A stretch of 64,000 nt of DNA from Cyphellophora europaea CBS 101466 (Eukaryota; Ascomycota; Eurotiomycetes; Chaetothyriales; Cyphellophoraceae). The notes beneath the pieces were generated by a model. That model made no database searches and was not told where the DNA came from. It saw only the letters and a list, made by a program, of their open reading frames with translations. Location of the stretch: NCBI RefSeq assembly GCF_000365145.1, contig NW_008481801.1, positions 186,001-250,000 on the forward strand, given 5' to 3'. Shown here piece by piece: positions 1 through 11,253 of the stretch (position 1 is its first letter; the number at the start of each line of letters is the position of its first letter). A program made the position numbers and the translations under genes.

Positions 1-979
1 CCTGTAGCGAGGAGGGGATCTCCTAGGGTGGGTGTGATCGAAGACCTAAAGATTTAGCATTCGCCCTCAGTCATCCAGGTAAGGCAGTGCCCGAAACATT
101 GAGCTAGAGGATAACCACGGGGCCGCGGATACCGCAACAGGGCGCCATGGTCTTGAACGTGAGGCAGCGTAGTCACCCACGGAAGTCACGGGGGATCGAA
201 TAGGGTACCCCGGGTAGGCAGAGAGGCGAAGTCCACAGGCTGCCACGTCGAGGGACCACCCAAACATTAGGCGGAAGGAGGTAAGGCGGATGCAGCAAAC
301 ACGGCGATTGAAGGAAAAGGTGGAGGCGAAGGATCATCTGCATTGTCGGTCGAAGTATGGTTGGCGGAACGGAACGTTTCGTGTTGGGCACCAAGGCAAG
401 ATCCACGCCTCTCCAATAGGCGGTCTGAGTCTCTGCCGCCGGGATGAGATTGGTCTGTGACTCCAGAATTTCGCCCAGCAGAAACGTAGCCGAACAAATC
501 GGTCTGAACGGCGGAGAATTCGAAGCGAAAATGATTCGAGCATGTAAAAATGGATTTTTGGAAGATATTTTGACTCTAGGGTCGGCTCCGACAGACGAGG
601 CGAGAGCCGTTGGGTTTGGCGCATGAAGTTCCACGCGTGATCGTTACGTATTCCACCGTGACATTCCGTCATAAGCAACAGCGAATCCATTGCTCAGTTT
701 CGCCGGCGCTATGCAATGCAAACTCATGATGACTTTTGATCCATATCCAGGCGTGGCAGCGATAGACACGTTGAAGTGTCTATCTAAATTGACGAATGAA
801 AGCTCGTCATTGAGATTTGTTGAACCACGTATGTCTTGTTGTAAAAACAAAGCCAGATCCAACACCCTCAATGCGGGTGGCAGGAAGCTCATGCCAGGGA
901 GCCTTGATGTTGCGATCTTGGCTGTTGCAGAGTCCGCCTCGAAGAAAGGAAATCGCTTTTAGTGGGGAAATGCATACCT
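1..979. other. gene-free left edge
   Basis: No reading frame here looks like a known protein. Open frames of 60-150 codons exist on both strands, but they overlap one another and many lack an ATG start. The stretch next to position 980 is probably the 3' untranslated region of the emg1 gene. Confidence 0.5.
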
Positions 980-1876
980 TTACAGAATGTTCCAGACATC
1001 CTCAGCTGCGTGGCAGAACTTGCTGCAGGCCACGCTGGCGCTCAGACTATAGTTGCTGATCGAAATAGCATCGTCCTTGAATGCATCGGCGAAGTCGTCC
1101 CGACCTTTGGCCATGGCACCAACAAAGACGCAAATGCTTTCGTTGGGGTCGAGCGTCTCAACATAGTCGCGGACTCGCACGACGTCCGCGTCAAAAGAGA
1201 GGGTGACCTTTCTGCATTTTGGAGGCAGATGGTCTGTGATCGGATTCTTGATGACCTTAAGAAGTTTTTCCTGCGAATTCACTGACCTAATGGATAGTTT
1301 GTGGAGTAGTTGGACCATTAAGCCAGCGAAACGCTTGAATGTTCGTGGTATACGCACAGTGGGACTGACTTCGATCAAGACACCTTTTGCGGTGTGAATG
1401 AAGATCTGAAGCTTGCCGGCTTTGTTGATGGGCGAGTCCAGTAGAGTGAGGAGGCACTGAGGTTCGTGTTAGTCCTGGGTGAATGCAGACCGAGCAGCGG
1501 GTAGAAACCTGGTGAGTAATATCCGGTCGAGCCTCGCTGATGTCTCTGCCCATCTTCCGCATAACACCGATATGCTCATCACTATTCAGTAGTGAGAATT
1601 TCTCCTCTTTTGAGCCAGGCTTTGCACTGTGTGCTGCTCGGTAAGTCTCCAAGCTGGCGTTGGACAGCACGACGATGAGCCTTTGGGTGTCCTTGTCGTT
1701 GTTGGAGATCGGCACGTGCTGCTCGGCCACAAGCCGGGGGAGCTCGGGAGGGGGAAGAGATTGGGCTCCTGCAGTGGTCGGTCAGTCTGACTCCAGAAGA
1801 GGCTTCACCTTTGCTCCGCGGCCGAGGTAGGCTACGTACTAGAGAGCTTGCGTTTGAGCGGGTTTGAGGCAGCCAT
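980..1876 (-). CDS. emg1: Emg1/Nep1, 18S rRNA pseudouridine N1-methyltransferase
   Basis: Nucleolar SPOUT-class methyltransferase that modifies a pseudouridine in 18S rRNA and is needed to build the small ribosomal subunit. Three exons read on the minus strand: 1840-1876, 1509-1768 and 980-1456. The introns (71 and 52 bp) have GT...AG ends, and the joined frame gives 257 residues, the usual size. Visible family motifs are RLIVVLSNASLETYR, GRDISEARPDITHQ, CLLTLLDSPINKAGK, VRIPRTFKRFAGLMVQLLHK, KNPITDHLP and the C-terminal PLSASVACSKFCHAAEDVWNIL-type end, here beginning YSLSASVACSKFCH. The first exon encodes only 12 residues (MAASNPLKRKLS) and was chosen because it splices in frame into AQSLPPPELPRLV. 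Family assignment is very secure; the small first exon is inferred. Confidence 0.95.
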
Positions 1877-2633
1877 AGCGATAATTGTCGGTGTGAGACA
1901 AGGCAGAATGTAAGGTAAGAATAGGAGAATAGTGGTGCAAAGGCAGGTTTTCAAGGAACTGAACACTGGCTCTCACCTCTCCGGTGAGTTTGCAGACTTT
2001 GATCGGCGGTGCGCAAAGTTTGGAAGTTGCCGGCGAGTCATGAATGCTCCGCACACGTGATCAGCGCCAAGATAATGAACAAATGCACCATCCGCGGCAA
2101 CGGAGCTGCACTTCCACCCGCTGGCACCTATCAATTAGAACATGACAGCGGCTGAGGATGTCGAAGAAGGTACGTTTATGGTCTCATCGGTCCGTGCAAC
2201 AGGCGCCGGCGGAGTTCTAGCAACATCAAAATCGATGGTGCGCTGCATATGGACGTCAATAAAACCCATCGTTGTATCGCTGGCACCATGTTTCCAGGCA
2301 GACGAACGATGCACGACGGTGGGGGGCTATGCATAAGCCGAACCTCGCCAACAGGTCCCACGGCACCACATGTGGTTCTACAACTTCACAGATCATGGGT
2401 GTCGCCCAGTGGTGCTCCCAGGTCTGACCCAAGGAGGTTCGTTGTTCATGCTCGCGCTCAAAAGTAGTCCGAGGTCTGGAAAAACCAGCCATCGATGGCC
2501 ACCAGCAGCAAACCGATGGTAGTATCAGCATGGGCACGGCCCCCGAGGCCAGGTGAACGACACTTCTGCGAAAGACAGGCAGACCAGTCGCAGACAGTCG
2601 GAGAGCCATCGACCTCGGTCCTCCTTCATACTT
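1877..2633. other. intergenic, emg1 upstream
   Basis: Holds the emg1 promoter and the 3' flank of the gene ending at 2634. The open frames here (for example 2256-2609 minus and 2249-2467 plus) overlap each other and resemble nothing I know. Confidence 0.45.
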
Positions 2634-3940
2634 CTAGTCCTCCTTCGTCACCACCGACCAATACAGCTTGCCAATGCCCACGGTATGCACTTCCTCACCA
2701 CTCCTGACCTTCCAGCCCCGTAGCCCCTCCTCGCCCACAGCTTGCACCATCAATGCTTCGATTTCCTCCACCGTTCTCGTCCGCAAACACGAAACCAGGC
2801 CATCAAACACCCACACGAACGGCACCAGCGGCACCAAGTAGGTGAAAAACAAATGAGCCGGTCTCCGCCAGAAGTAGATGGGCGCGAGCAGCATAGCCAG
2901 CGGCCACAGTAACGACACCATGAACAGCGAAGCAAGGTTGCGGGACTGCAGCTCGAAGATACTGTTTTGACGGAGCGTATAGTCAGCCAGCCTGTCCCCT
3001 TCCAAACAGCGTTGTAACGCGCGCAATGTGGCAGCGCAAAGAGAAAAATGAGAAACATACCAAAACGCATCCCCCCTCTCCATCGTATCCCTCAGGACCC
3101 TGACCGCCAACTCATCGTCAAAATGATGAAACGCAAGACTAAACAAGCGCATCACCCTCTTCTCGCGGCCCTTCTTCCCAGCTTTCCCCACCCTATCTCC
3201 CCCAGGCACCCCCCTAAGCAACACCTCCCTCGCCGGCGCCCTCGTAGCATCCACCCCCTCAGCCACGAACCCCAAGAACCCGCTCCCGCTCTTCTTGACC
3301 GCGCCCTCCCACGCCGCCACATGCGGGCTGATGTCCGTCATGACGAACGCCACGGGCTCCTCTCCGCGCGACTCCAGCTGCCGGTTGACATGCCGCTCGA
3401 TGTAGGGCGTGGGCCCGCCGGAGCCGCTCGCAAAGTCGACGTAGACGTACGAGTGCAGTGTGCGAGCGGCGCCGAGGACCGAGGTTAGCGTTGTGGCGGC
3501 GAGCGCGCATGGCGCATGGGTTTGTAGTAGGGGGAGTCGCACGGTCCAGCCTAGCGTGAGGTAGTCTTGCACCATGGCGCGGAGGGGGGATGGCCACCTG
3601 TGGGGGGTTGTGTTAGAATGGGGGGCTCAGGTAGTGCTGTAGGTGATAATGCGTGAGGGTTTGGAGCGTGACGCCCCGGTGCCATGTTGTGCAGTGTAGG
3701 CAAGGCATCGTTGGGCAAGCGCGTGCCGGTTGACTGACAACGAAGCGTGTCCGTGCAAAGCCCGACGAAGGCGCAAAGGTGGCGGTGATGAAGCCAAAGA
3801 CGGGAAGGACAAGGGCAACGAACGCACCATGACTGATCATTGATTTCATAGAAGTGCACGCGCGGAAGCCATGCACGCGCGCGTCTGCGTTCATCGCGAG
3901 GTCGCCTGATTTGTCGGACGCCGTTCGTTTCGTTGGCCAT
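2634..3940 (-). CDS. uncharacterised methyltransferase-like membrane protein
   Basis: Three exons on the minus strand: 3828-3940, 3061-3597 and 2634-2961, giving 325 residues. The first exon carries HFYEINDQSW; its 230-bp intron joins it to WPSPLRAMVQDYLTL, a linkage I recall from a conserved ascomycete family. A glycine-rich stretch, VDFASGSGGPTPYIE, looks like a SAM-binding loop, and FSLAFHHFDDELA resembles the middle of class I methyltransferases. The C-terminal third has two hydrophobic segments (around SLLWPLAMLLAPIYFW and LFFTYLVPLVPFVWVF), so the protein is probably membrane anchored. The second intron is 99 bp, a multiple of three without a stop, so retention would still give an open frame. 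Substrate and pathway are unknown. Methyltransferase activity is inferred from the fold signature only. Confidence 0.8.
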
Positions 3941-4421
3941 TTCGGGCGGGTTGGCCTAACGACAGTGTGTGTGGCTCTGTTGGATCTCTGTTTTCTAGGC
4001 TCTAACACAAACCAAAGAACATTTCTGATCTAATATTAATTTATCCAGGTGGGAATGGAACTTGCATGACATGAGTGAGGATGATGATGATGGTGATGAT
4101 GAAGATGAATTGACGGTCGTTGAAGGCTGTGACATGCTGCTTGAACTTTGAAACCGTAGAAATATATTTGCCAACACGGTATGCAAGCTCCGGCCGCGAG
4201 CGATACCTCAATCTTTTCACCACTGCTACACACGCCACAAAACCCGGCCTAGGATACGTATACAGCTCTGCTACAGCTCCTCCACGACAAAAAGCCCCAT
4301 TCCCGCATCAGCTCACCTCCCTCCCTCCCGACGGGCAAACCCAACTCCGTGTCGCGACGCGAGGCCTCGTATCTGAGTCTATCTGACGACATCCAAAAAG
4401 ACCCTCTCTTTGAGCCCCAAA
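3941..4421. other. divergent promoter region
   Basis: Lies between two genes transcribed away from each other. It contains a GAT-rich microsatellite at 4080-4108 and pyrimidine-rich sequence just before the start at 4422. No convincing reading frame. Confidence 0.5.
4080..4108. repeat. GAT-rich microsatellite
   Basis: Imperfect tandem GAT/GGT trinucleotides, non-coding, in the divergent promoter between the genes starting at 3940 and 4422. Confidence 0.8.
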
Positions 4422-4847
4422 ATGGCCGCCCTCCTCCTCCACCCCGCCACCCGCCCCTTCCTCCTGCACATCCTCATCGAAGTCCCCGCGACGCTGACTT
4501 TCCTCCTGCTCCCCTCGCGCCAGCTGGGCCAGCACACGCCACACGCGCACGCCATCGTGCGGCAGTACGCGCTGTCCCTGCTGGCGTCCGTGCTTGTTGC
4601 CGCCACGTTTGCCTTTCGTGACACAGCCGAGGGCGAGGGGGCGTCGGATCAGCTGCGTGGAAAGATCGCGGGCGCGCTGGCGGTCTATCACGTGGGACCG
4701 GTTGTGCGGGCTGCAGCGAGGGTGGCGCGGCAGGCGCGGCGGGGGGAGCGACTGGTGCTGAGCGAGGCGGGGCTGTATTTGGTGGTTCATGGGCTGGCGG
4801 GGTGGGAGTTGGGGAGGGCTTGTTGGGAGGGGTGGTTGGGAGCGTGA
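4422..4847 (+). CDS. small conserved fungal membrane protein
   Basis: Single exon, 141 residues, ATG in a good context (AAAATGG). It begins MAALLLHPATRPFLLHIL and has hydrophobic segments near residues 8-30 and 50-65 and near the C-terminus, so it is likely a small integral membrane protein. I recall similar short proteins in other ascomycetes (N-terminal HPATRPFLLH and LGQHTPHAHAIVRQYA motifs), none with an assigned function as far as I know. A frame upstream to 4410 has no ATG, so 4422 is the start. Divergent from the methyltransferase-like gene. Confidence 0.75.
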   Translation: MAALLLHPATRPFLLHILIEVPATLTFLLLPSRQLGQHTPHAHAIVRQYALSLLASVLVAATFAFRDTAEGEGASDQLRGKIAGALAVYHVGPVVRAAARVARQARRGERLVLSEAGLYLVVHGLAGWELGRACWEGWLGA

Positions 4848-4999
4848 TGTTTCCAGGAACATGGATGGTGTGAAACGGGAGAGGGCTGGAGTCATAGAGG
4901 TCAAATACATGTCGTCTGTCGTTCACTACATGTGTTTCGCGTCTGAGCGTGCCATGTCTATTGGTATCTGTGCATCTAGATTCTGGGAGGAGCCTTCCC

Positions 5000-6400
5000 T
5001 CAATCTACATCCTCGGCCACCAACGTCTCAGCCGGACTTGTACTCCCGCTGCTGGGCCTGGAGCCCATGATGCGCTTGAAGACGGCCATCTCAATCGCAA
5101 CACCAGGTCCGAATGCCGAACCGATGATATGCTCCGTCGTCTCGCCCTCTAACAGCCTTTTCAGCACGCTGAAGAAGGTCGCGCTCGAGCTGTTGCCATG
5201 CCCAATGTAGATTTCGTAGCTGGCCCGCAGATGCTCGGACGTCAAGTTCATGGATTTCTCCACGCCAGACAGAATCGTGGCGCCGCCGGGGTGCAGTGCC
5301 CAATCGTACTCATTGGCTTTCAGCTTACCCTGGTCGACGAGCTCCGGGATCGATGAGATGAGGCTTTCGAAGACCTTGGGTACCGCGGAACAGGCGAGTT
5401 TCGGCACCCGTTGCGTAAGGACGACTTTCCACCCTACCTCGTTGTCAGCTTACTTCGGCTGTGAGTAGGCCTGTGTGACTTACCAAGCGGGTGAACGTCA
5501 AAGCCCAGATCTTGCTCTGTGTCTTCCACAATGCGGTGCTCCCAGCCCAGCACCTCGAGCAGTGGCTCTTCCTCATCGGCTCCGTCTGCCCCCATTTCCC
5601 GTTCACTGACGCCGTTTCCCAACACTATCGCACTGGCGCAATCGCTGAATAGGCACAATCCAATTCGCACATCACCGTCCTGCACCACACTCTCCAGCTC
5701 GCTCCTAACAAAGGTTGTGCTCACTTCGCACGCCAGCACCAGGATCCGAGCTGGCTTCCCACGAAAGCTGTTTCCCATAGCTATGTTAGCGGCGGTGCGC
5801 ATCGCCGCCATGCCACCAGAGCAGCCCACACCATGTAGCAGCACTTTCTCGATGCTCTGATTCAAACCCAGTTGTTTGACAACATAGTGGTCGAAGCCCG
5901 GGTTAGCCGAGTTGGTGCAGGTGGTGGCGACCACGTGCGTGATCTCCGACAGATCGCCACCCCACTGCTCAATCGCCTTGCGTGCAGCCGCAACAGACAG
6001 GGACACGCCAACGTCTAGGAAAACTGCGCATAGTTCGTCAATCGTTGGAGGTTTGGGCCCGTTGACGATCGGGTGATCGATGTCGCCTATCGAGGAGCGG
6101 GTATCGATGCCAGTGTAGCAGTTGATAGTGAGAGTCTTTTCGAGTCTTGTGTGCAGGTCAGCATTGAAAGAGACGAGGAGCAGGTCAAATGGTTGAGGCT
6201 TGGCAGGCAGTGGATCTGGGGATCAAGCTGAGGCGCACTTACGCAGGGGTGGACGGGTAGAATCGCCGCGCGAGCTGCTCGAGATCATCTGGTTTGATGC
6301 TGTTGGGTGGATACTCGACGCCGATACCGTGAATGAAGATCTTTGGTCGTTGATATGGCGGCGTGACCTTGTCTTTGAGAGGGACCGCGGATGGAGACAT
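5000..6400 (-). CDS. type III polyketide synthase (chalcone synthase-like)
   Basis: Homodimeric ketosynthase that extends an acyl-CoA starter with malonyl-CoA to make alkylresorcinol-, pyrone- or related phenolic products. Three exons: 6243-6400, 5484-6145 and 5000-5433 (introns 97 and 50 bp), giving 417 residues, the normal fungal size. The catalytic triad is intact: Cys161 in GVGCSGG, His321 in WALHPGG and Asn354 in GHGNSSSATFF. The family motifs FIHGIGVEYPP near the N-terminus and TGIDTRSS near residue 65 are present. The C-terminal region has FGPGVAIEM. The start was chosen as the only ATG ahead of that N-terminal motif. The MFS exporter and P450 that follow could be pathway partners. Starter unit and product cannot be read from sequence. 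Confidence 0.95.
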
Positions 6401-8143
6401 GATGTCTTGGGCAGGCTGGCCGCAGCCACGCGCCGAGAGTTATCAGATCGTCTGCACTTTATCTAACGAATGTCGCGTATAGACGCTTGCATTAGGACCC
6501 CAGAGCTGTCGCCAGTAACGCCGAACCTGGAGGAGCTGGGATGTCGCGTGCGCGGTGTCGGGAAAAGCTGCCGATGCCTCGGCGCCTCAACAAAAACGAG
6601 CGGCAAACAGTGAGATGACGATCGACGGTGACCAGAAAGACAGCGCCTTGCCGTACCAGAAGCGTGAGACCAAGTGAGCGTCGCCTGCAAACCAAGAAGA
6701 CCGAGAGTCCAGATTGAGTCCCTAGGGGCAGTGATGAGGATCCGCGATGAGCTCTCCGTGTTTTATATGCGCCTCATCCTGCTTGCGCGCTTCAGCCTCG
6801 CTTGAGAAGCCGCACCTATCAACGCCCATGGAACAGGGGATGGCGATTTCCGCTGGGAACTGTCGTCAGCACAATCGGCTGCCCTGCATTTGGGCAGCTT
6901 GGCTGAGTGGTCGTCATCATTGAACATGTTCCCGGCACACGTTTGATAGTGGCATAGTTTACGAGGGTGGGTGCCCGCCTGGAAGCTACCGCTCGGGGCG
7001 CCGCGGACCACGCATGATGTTCACACCTACATAAGTACCCATCTTTTAGTCACAGGTCACCTCGATCTAGGCAGCATGGAGGATTGCCTCAACGCGCCGG
7101 CTTCGACTCATCAGAGCGCTGACCCCTTCCGCCCCCAGAAGCCTATTGACTCCGAGAACACTCGCGCACGATTTCAAAGTGGCAAGCTCCTTTTTCTTCG
7201 ATAAGCAACATATCATATTCGTAGGGCATAGAAGCCTCTCTCGCTCGCTCGCCAGCCCCATTCAACCATGACTATCCTCCTCCGACATCTACATCAGTAA
7301 AGTAGAGGCATCGTCTACGAAGCCCCAGCCCCGAATTGTCCTTGAATTCCAGCCCTGCCGCGTGCTGCCATAGTGGCGAGATCTGCTTCAAGCTTTGGAG
7401 TCTTACCTGCTTTACGAAGTCCTTACCGAGGCTTTCCTCCTGGGACTTCTGGCATCCACGTGGTGGCAGAGTGGCGAAGCGCTATGTCGTGACATACGGT
7501 GCACAAGTACAAACGGTCTGACGGGAAGGCAGCTCGGTCATTGGGCGTAGAGCCTTTCGCCACAGGGTGGGGGGCACGCGTGAGAGTGGCTGTGCGCTGG
7601 CTAGATAGACATCTTACAGATGCTGCATGGACTGAAGCCCGAATGGCCGTACTTGAAGGATAGTCGGTCTGCGAGAGAGTACAGAAATGGATGAAATTGT
7701 GGTGTGTGAATGTTGCGCTAGGTGATAGGGGTGTTGGGGGGAGCAGGGGGCCCTATAGGCCTTTCTTCTAGGTAAGGCTCGGTAAATGTTCTGTTTTGGG
7801 AATACTTCTGGCACTGCCGCGACTGCGCTGGCACTCACGGCCCCTAATTCTATACGGAATACACGGACCCAGATCGCCTGATTGGGGGTTTTCAGGATAG
7901 CAATTGTAGTAGGTTCGCTACGACGGTGATTTGATCGTAGTCAAGGCTCAAAACGGGTCTGAAGGTGACGAAGTTGTGGTCTCATGCGGGCTGTCCTTTG
8001 ATCTCCATTCCGGCGTCTCCTCCTCTATTAATCTATCTGATCATATATGATACAGTCTAATGCCTGGCTAATATGCAACCAACTCGCCTTGAAATACAGT
8101 AAAACGCCTTTTCCATGCGATACTAAAGAGTAAACCCCTTCTT
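6401..8143. other. intergenic, PKS upstream
   Basis: About 1.7 kb without a convincing gene. It should contain the promoter of the type III polyketide synthase (next to 6400) and the 3' region of the MFS gene (next to 8144). Short open frames at 6763-7011, 6971-7204 and 7614-7838 have no recognisable content. Confidence 0.5.
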
Positions 8144-9931
8144 TCAGCTTTGCGCAAAGGTTGACCTCTCACGCAGGGGCTTGCCGTACTTCCACAGGAG
8201 TACCATGCCGACATTACAGATGACCATGAGGCCAGCGCAGAAGCTGACTCCGCCGTCGACGCCGAGTGCTTCGAGCATGGGCCTGCTGTAGAGGATGGCG
8301 GCGAAAGCGAAGACGCTTCGGCTCAGACTGTTGGCAGCGAATATACTCGCAGCATACCGGGGGTAGATCATGGGAATGTACATGAGAATACTCTGCGCAA
8401 TGCAGTAGATGCCCACAATAACTGTTCCGAGACCTATCGTAGGCGCAATCCAGTGTACACTAGGCCTGTATTTGGGTCAGCAACGGTATTAGCAGGGTAG
8501 CAGAAGATATACCTTGAAGTCCAGGCGTAAATGAACAGTCCAATGGTGATGAGCGGTCCAGAAAACACGCCGGCAAGGAGATGATTCTCCAGCTCGCCGA
8601 AAGTGCCGTTCATCAGTCTGGGAAACGCACGCTTCACCATATAGGTGATGTGTAGGCAGAAGCCGATCATGGCGCCCAAAATGACAGCCAGGAATATCAA
8701 TGATGTGTTCGTTGCCGGGAAGTTGTAATAGACCGGGTACACTAGCGGCAGCGATTCGAAGAAGGAATAGAAGATGCCGTACACCAATCCAATATAGATC
8801 GTGGTGAACAGCAACGCGGGGTCCTTGATGTTCATCTCCCACGGCTTGATGATGGCATCCCAGAACAGCGCACCCATGCTCAGGCCCTTCTGCTTCTGCT
8901 CTGCCTCGGATGTGACGTTGATGTCGCCTTCCTGCTTGAGACGCTTCACGCGGTAGTACAGGATGGTCTGCGGCGAGGTTTCCGGAAGGCAGAAGAGGAC
9001 AAGGATGATGACGGGGCCGGACAGCATGAGCAGGATCCAGCTGTGCCAATGCCAGTCGTCGAAGTGGGCAATGGCGTACGCGGAGAGCGTGGGTCCGAGT
9101 GCTGGCGACGCTGAGGCGACGAACGACCAGATGGCGATGGCAAAGGGCATCATCGGCGGTGCCCAGATGTCGGTCAGGGTTGCTCCTGCGGTTGCTAGCA
9201 GGGGAGAGCCCATGAAGCCGATCAGGAAACGCAGGACCATGAGGCCGGCATAGTTGTCGATCAACGATGATGGGATGCAGAGGATCACGAAGAGAATGCC
9301 GGAGATGGCATATGGTGGGTTGCGGCCGACGGCAGGGATCTCCGAGAGTGGTGAGAAGAGGAGAGAGCCGGTGCCGTAGCCTAGGACGTAGAGAGCCAGG
9401 CCGAGAGCGCCTTCCAGATGGTTGACGCCGTATGCATCCTGGATGTACGGCTGGGCGGGCGAGTAGATTGAACTGCCGACGTAGACGGCGAAGGTGTAGG
9501 CACTGACATGCGTGTTAGAAGGTGGTCCGGAATGATCGTGGAGGAAATACTGACCTAATAAGCAGGGTGATCCAAATCTTTTGCGACATTGGCCAGTTCT
9601 GTGGGTTGTCGGGGTCATCTGCATTGACTCAGCATTGGCCGTTGGTGGAGGAGAATACGATATTACCCTTGCCGTTCCATGTCACGATACGCAGCTGTCT
9701 GCCAGAGATGGTGCGCGCCACATTTGTCTCAGCATCCCGCTCGATCTCCTTCTCGTCCTTCTCGGTATCGGAGGATTCAGGGGGCGGAGTGACTGTGGCA
9801 TCTTCAGCAGCCTCCTCGGCGATAGCTTCAATATCTTTGACATCCAAATTCTGACGGGAGAAGGTCGGAGTCTTGCCACGACAGATGGTGATGAAGACTC
9901 CCACAGACGAATTACGAATCAGACTGGCCAT
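8144..9931 (-). CDS. MFS drug:H+ antiporter, DHA1 type
   Basis: Plasma-membrane exporter of the major facilitator superfamily, closest in motif to the FLR1/CAF5-like group. Four exons: 9667-9931, 9555-9618, 8513-9502 and 8144-8465, with introns of 48, 52 and 47 bp; 546 residues. After a charged cytoplasmic N-terminus (EKDEKEIERDAET) comes the typical DDPDNPQNWP box and then twelve predicted membrane helices. The loop motif FSPLSEIPAVGRNPPY is characteristic, and a long central loop carries KQEGDINVTSEAEQKQK. The ATG at 9931 was used because the longer frame has only a GTG. Its position between the polyketide synthase and the P450 makes it a candidate exporter for a product of that locus. That role is inferred; it could equally be a general drug transporter. 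Confidence 0.92.
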
Positions 9932-11253
9932 CTCGAACACGAATATGAAAGATTAGGGCGTGCGACGGTTGGGCGCCATGTAAGCGGGAGATAACTCTCT
10001 TCATTATATACGGCATGTCCACGCTCGACCACAACTACAGGATCAGCCATAACCATGGCTCATCCGTAGCACTTCGGACGAAGCGAATGCGAGAAAAGAG
10101 ATGCTGACAGTGGCCAAGGGGGAAGTCATTCGCGGAGGCAACGTTATGCTCCGCTCAGGCAGACAGCAGAGGAGGCTAATCGTTGAGTTCATGCTGGACT
10201 CACGATAAAGTTCCAGCGGAGAACGCGTGAAACTCCACTTCGTCATGTTGTGTCAGACATACGCAAACGCACAAGACTTGGTATGTCCGGTGTGACTGAG
10301 CTGAGATGGACAAAATCGTTGTCGAGGAGGCGTAAAGACACCAAGTTCAGGCGGGCAATGGCTGATCCGCTGAGCGATCACGGCGGAATGCGGAACAGTT
10401 TTGCGGCCCGCAGATAACAACCAAGTCCGCCGTAATGTCCAGAATCCTGTTCAGGGTTCAGGGACTTCGGACGTGGAAATTATGATTATAAGCAGCCAAT
10501 GGTCGATGAGTCACTCCCAATTTTTTCGTATTCGATGCGTTAGGTTTCTGCCGTCCAACTCACTGCGTGTTGGGAGGCTGTTTGAGCAAAGGTCGTTGCT
10601 GATCGTCGCCCACTAGTCCCAAACGAGTGCTTGGAGGTCTGCGATACCGCACTGGACATCTTTTCTGACTCTGCAGAGAGAGGCTCTGGCGAGCTTGCGA
10701 CTGTATTAGGATACCAGTGCGGGTACGCTTAAATGGGGAATTTCCTCATGGATATACCCACGAATGATCCGGGTCACGAGGAGCTGCATCAAGTGTCGGA
10801 GACCGCATTGTGATGGTGATGGTGATGGTGATGGTGATGGTGATGGAATCACTGCAGCCCGATCTTGGCATTTGCCTCAGCCTCGTCAACGTTGCCCGTG
10901 CATCGTGCATCGAGCATTTCATCTATTTTGGATTACCTCAAGCTTGATAGTTCTACCATTACTGTCATATCACGGCTGCAGCTCTTAGGAACCACTGTCT
11001 CCTGAATGGGACCAACAGCTGACCCTTTACCGAACTTTTGTTGAAAAATCTGCATTAAATCCGCCGCATGTTGGATTCAGCACGTCCATGCTGACTTCCG
11101 CCCACGACTCATGCTTCTGGCCGGCTTGTTTTGATTGCCAGTGAGACCGTTGCATGCATCCAAGTATGAGTCACAAATTCTCCATGTTGACATCTCATCC
11201 ACTACCGCCATATCCATAAAACTATCTACCTAGTGCCGGGTTTCCTATGCACC
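9932..11253. other. divergent promoter, MFS and P450
   Basis: About 1.3 kb between the start of the MFS gene (minus) and the P450 (plus), so probably a shared bidirectional regulatory region. It contains a hexanucleotide microsatellite at 10811-10846 and no recognisable coding sequence. Confidence 0.5.
10811..10846. repeat. (TGATGG)6 microsatellite
   Basis: Six perfect tandem copies of TGATGG in the promoter region between the MFS and P450 genes. Confidence 0.95.

Noticed and set aside
173..634. 153-codon minus-strand frame at the left edge
   Set aside because: No family resemblance, and no support as a gene from its surroundings.
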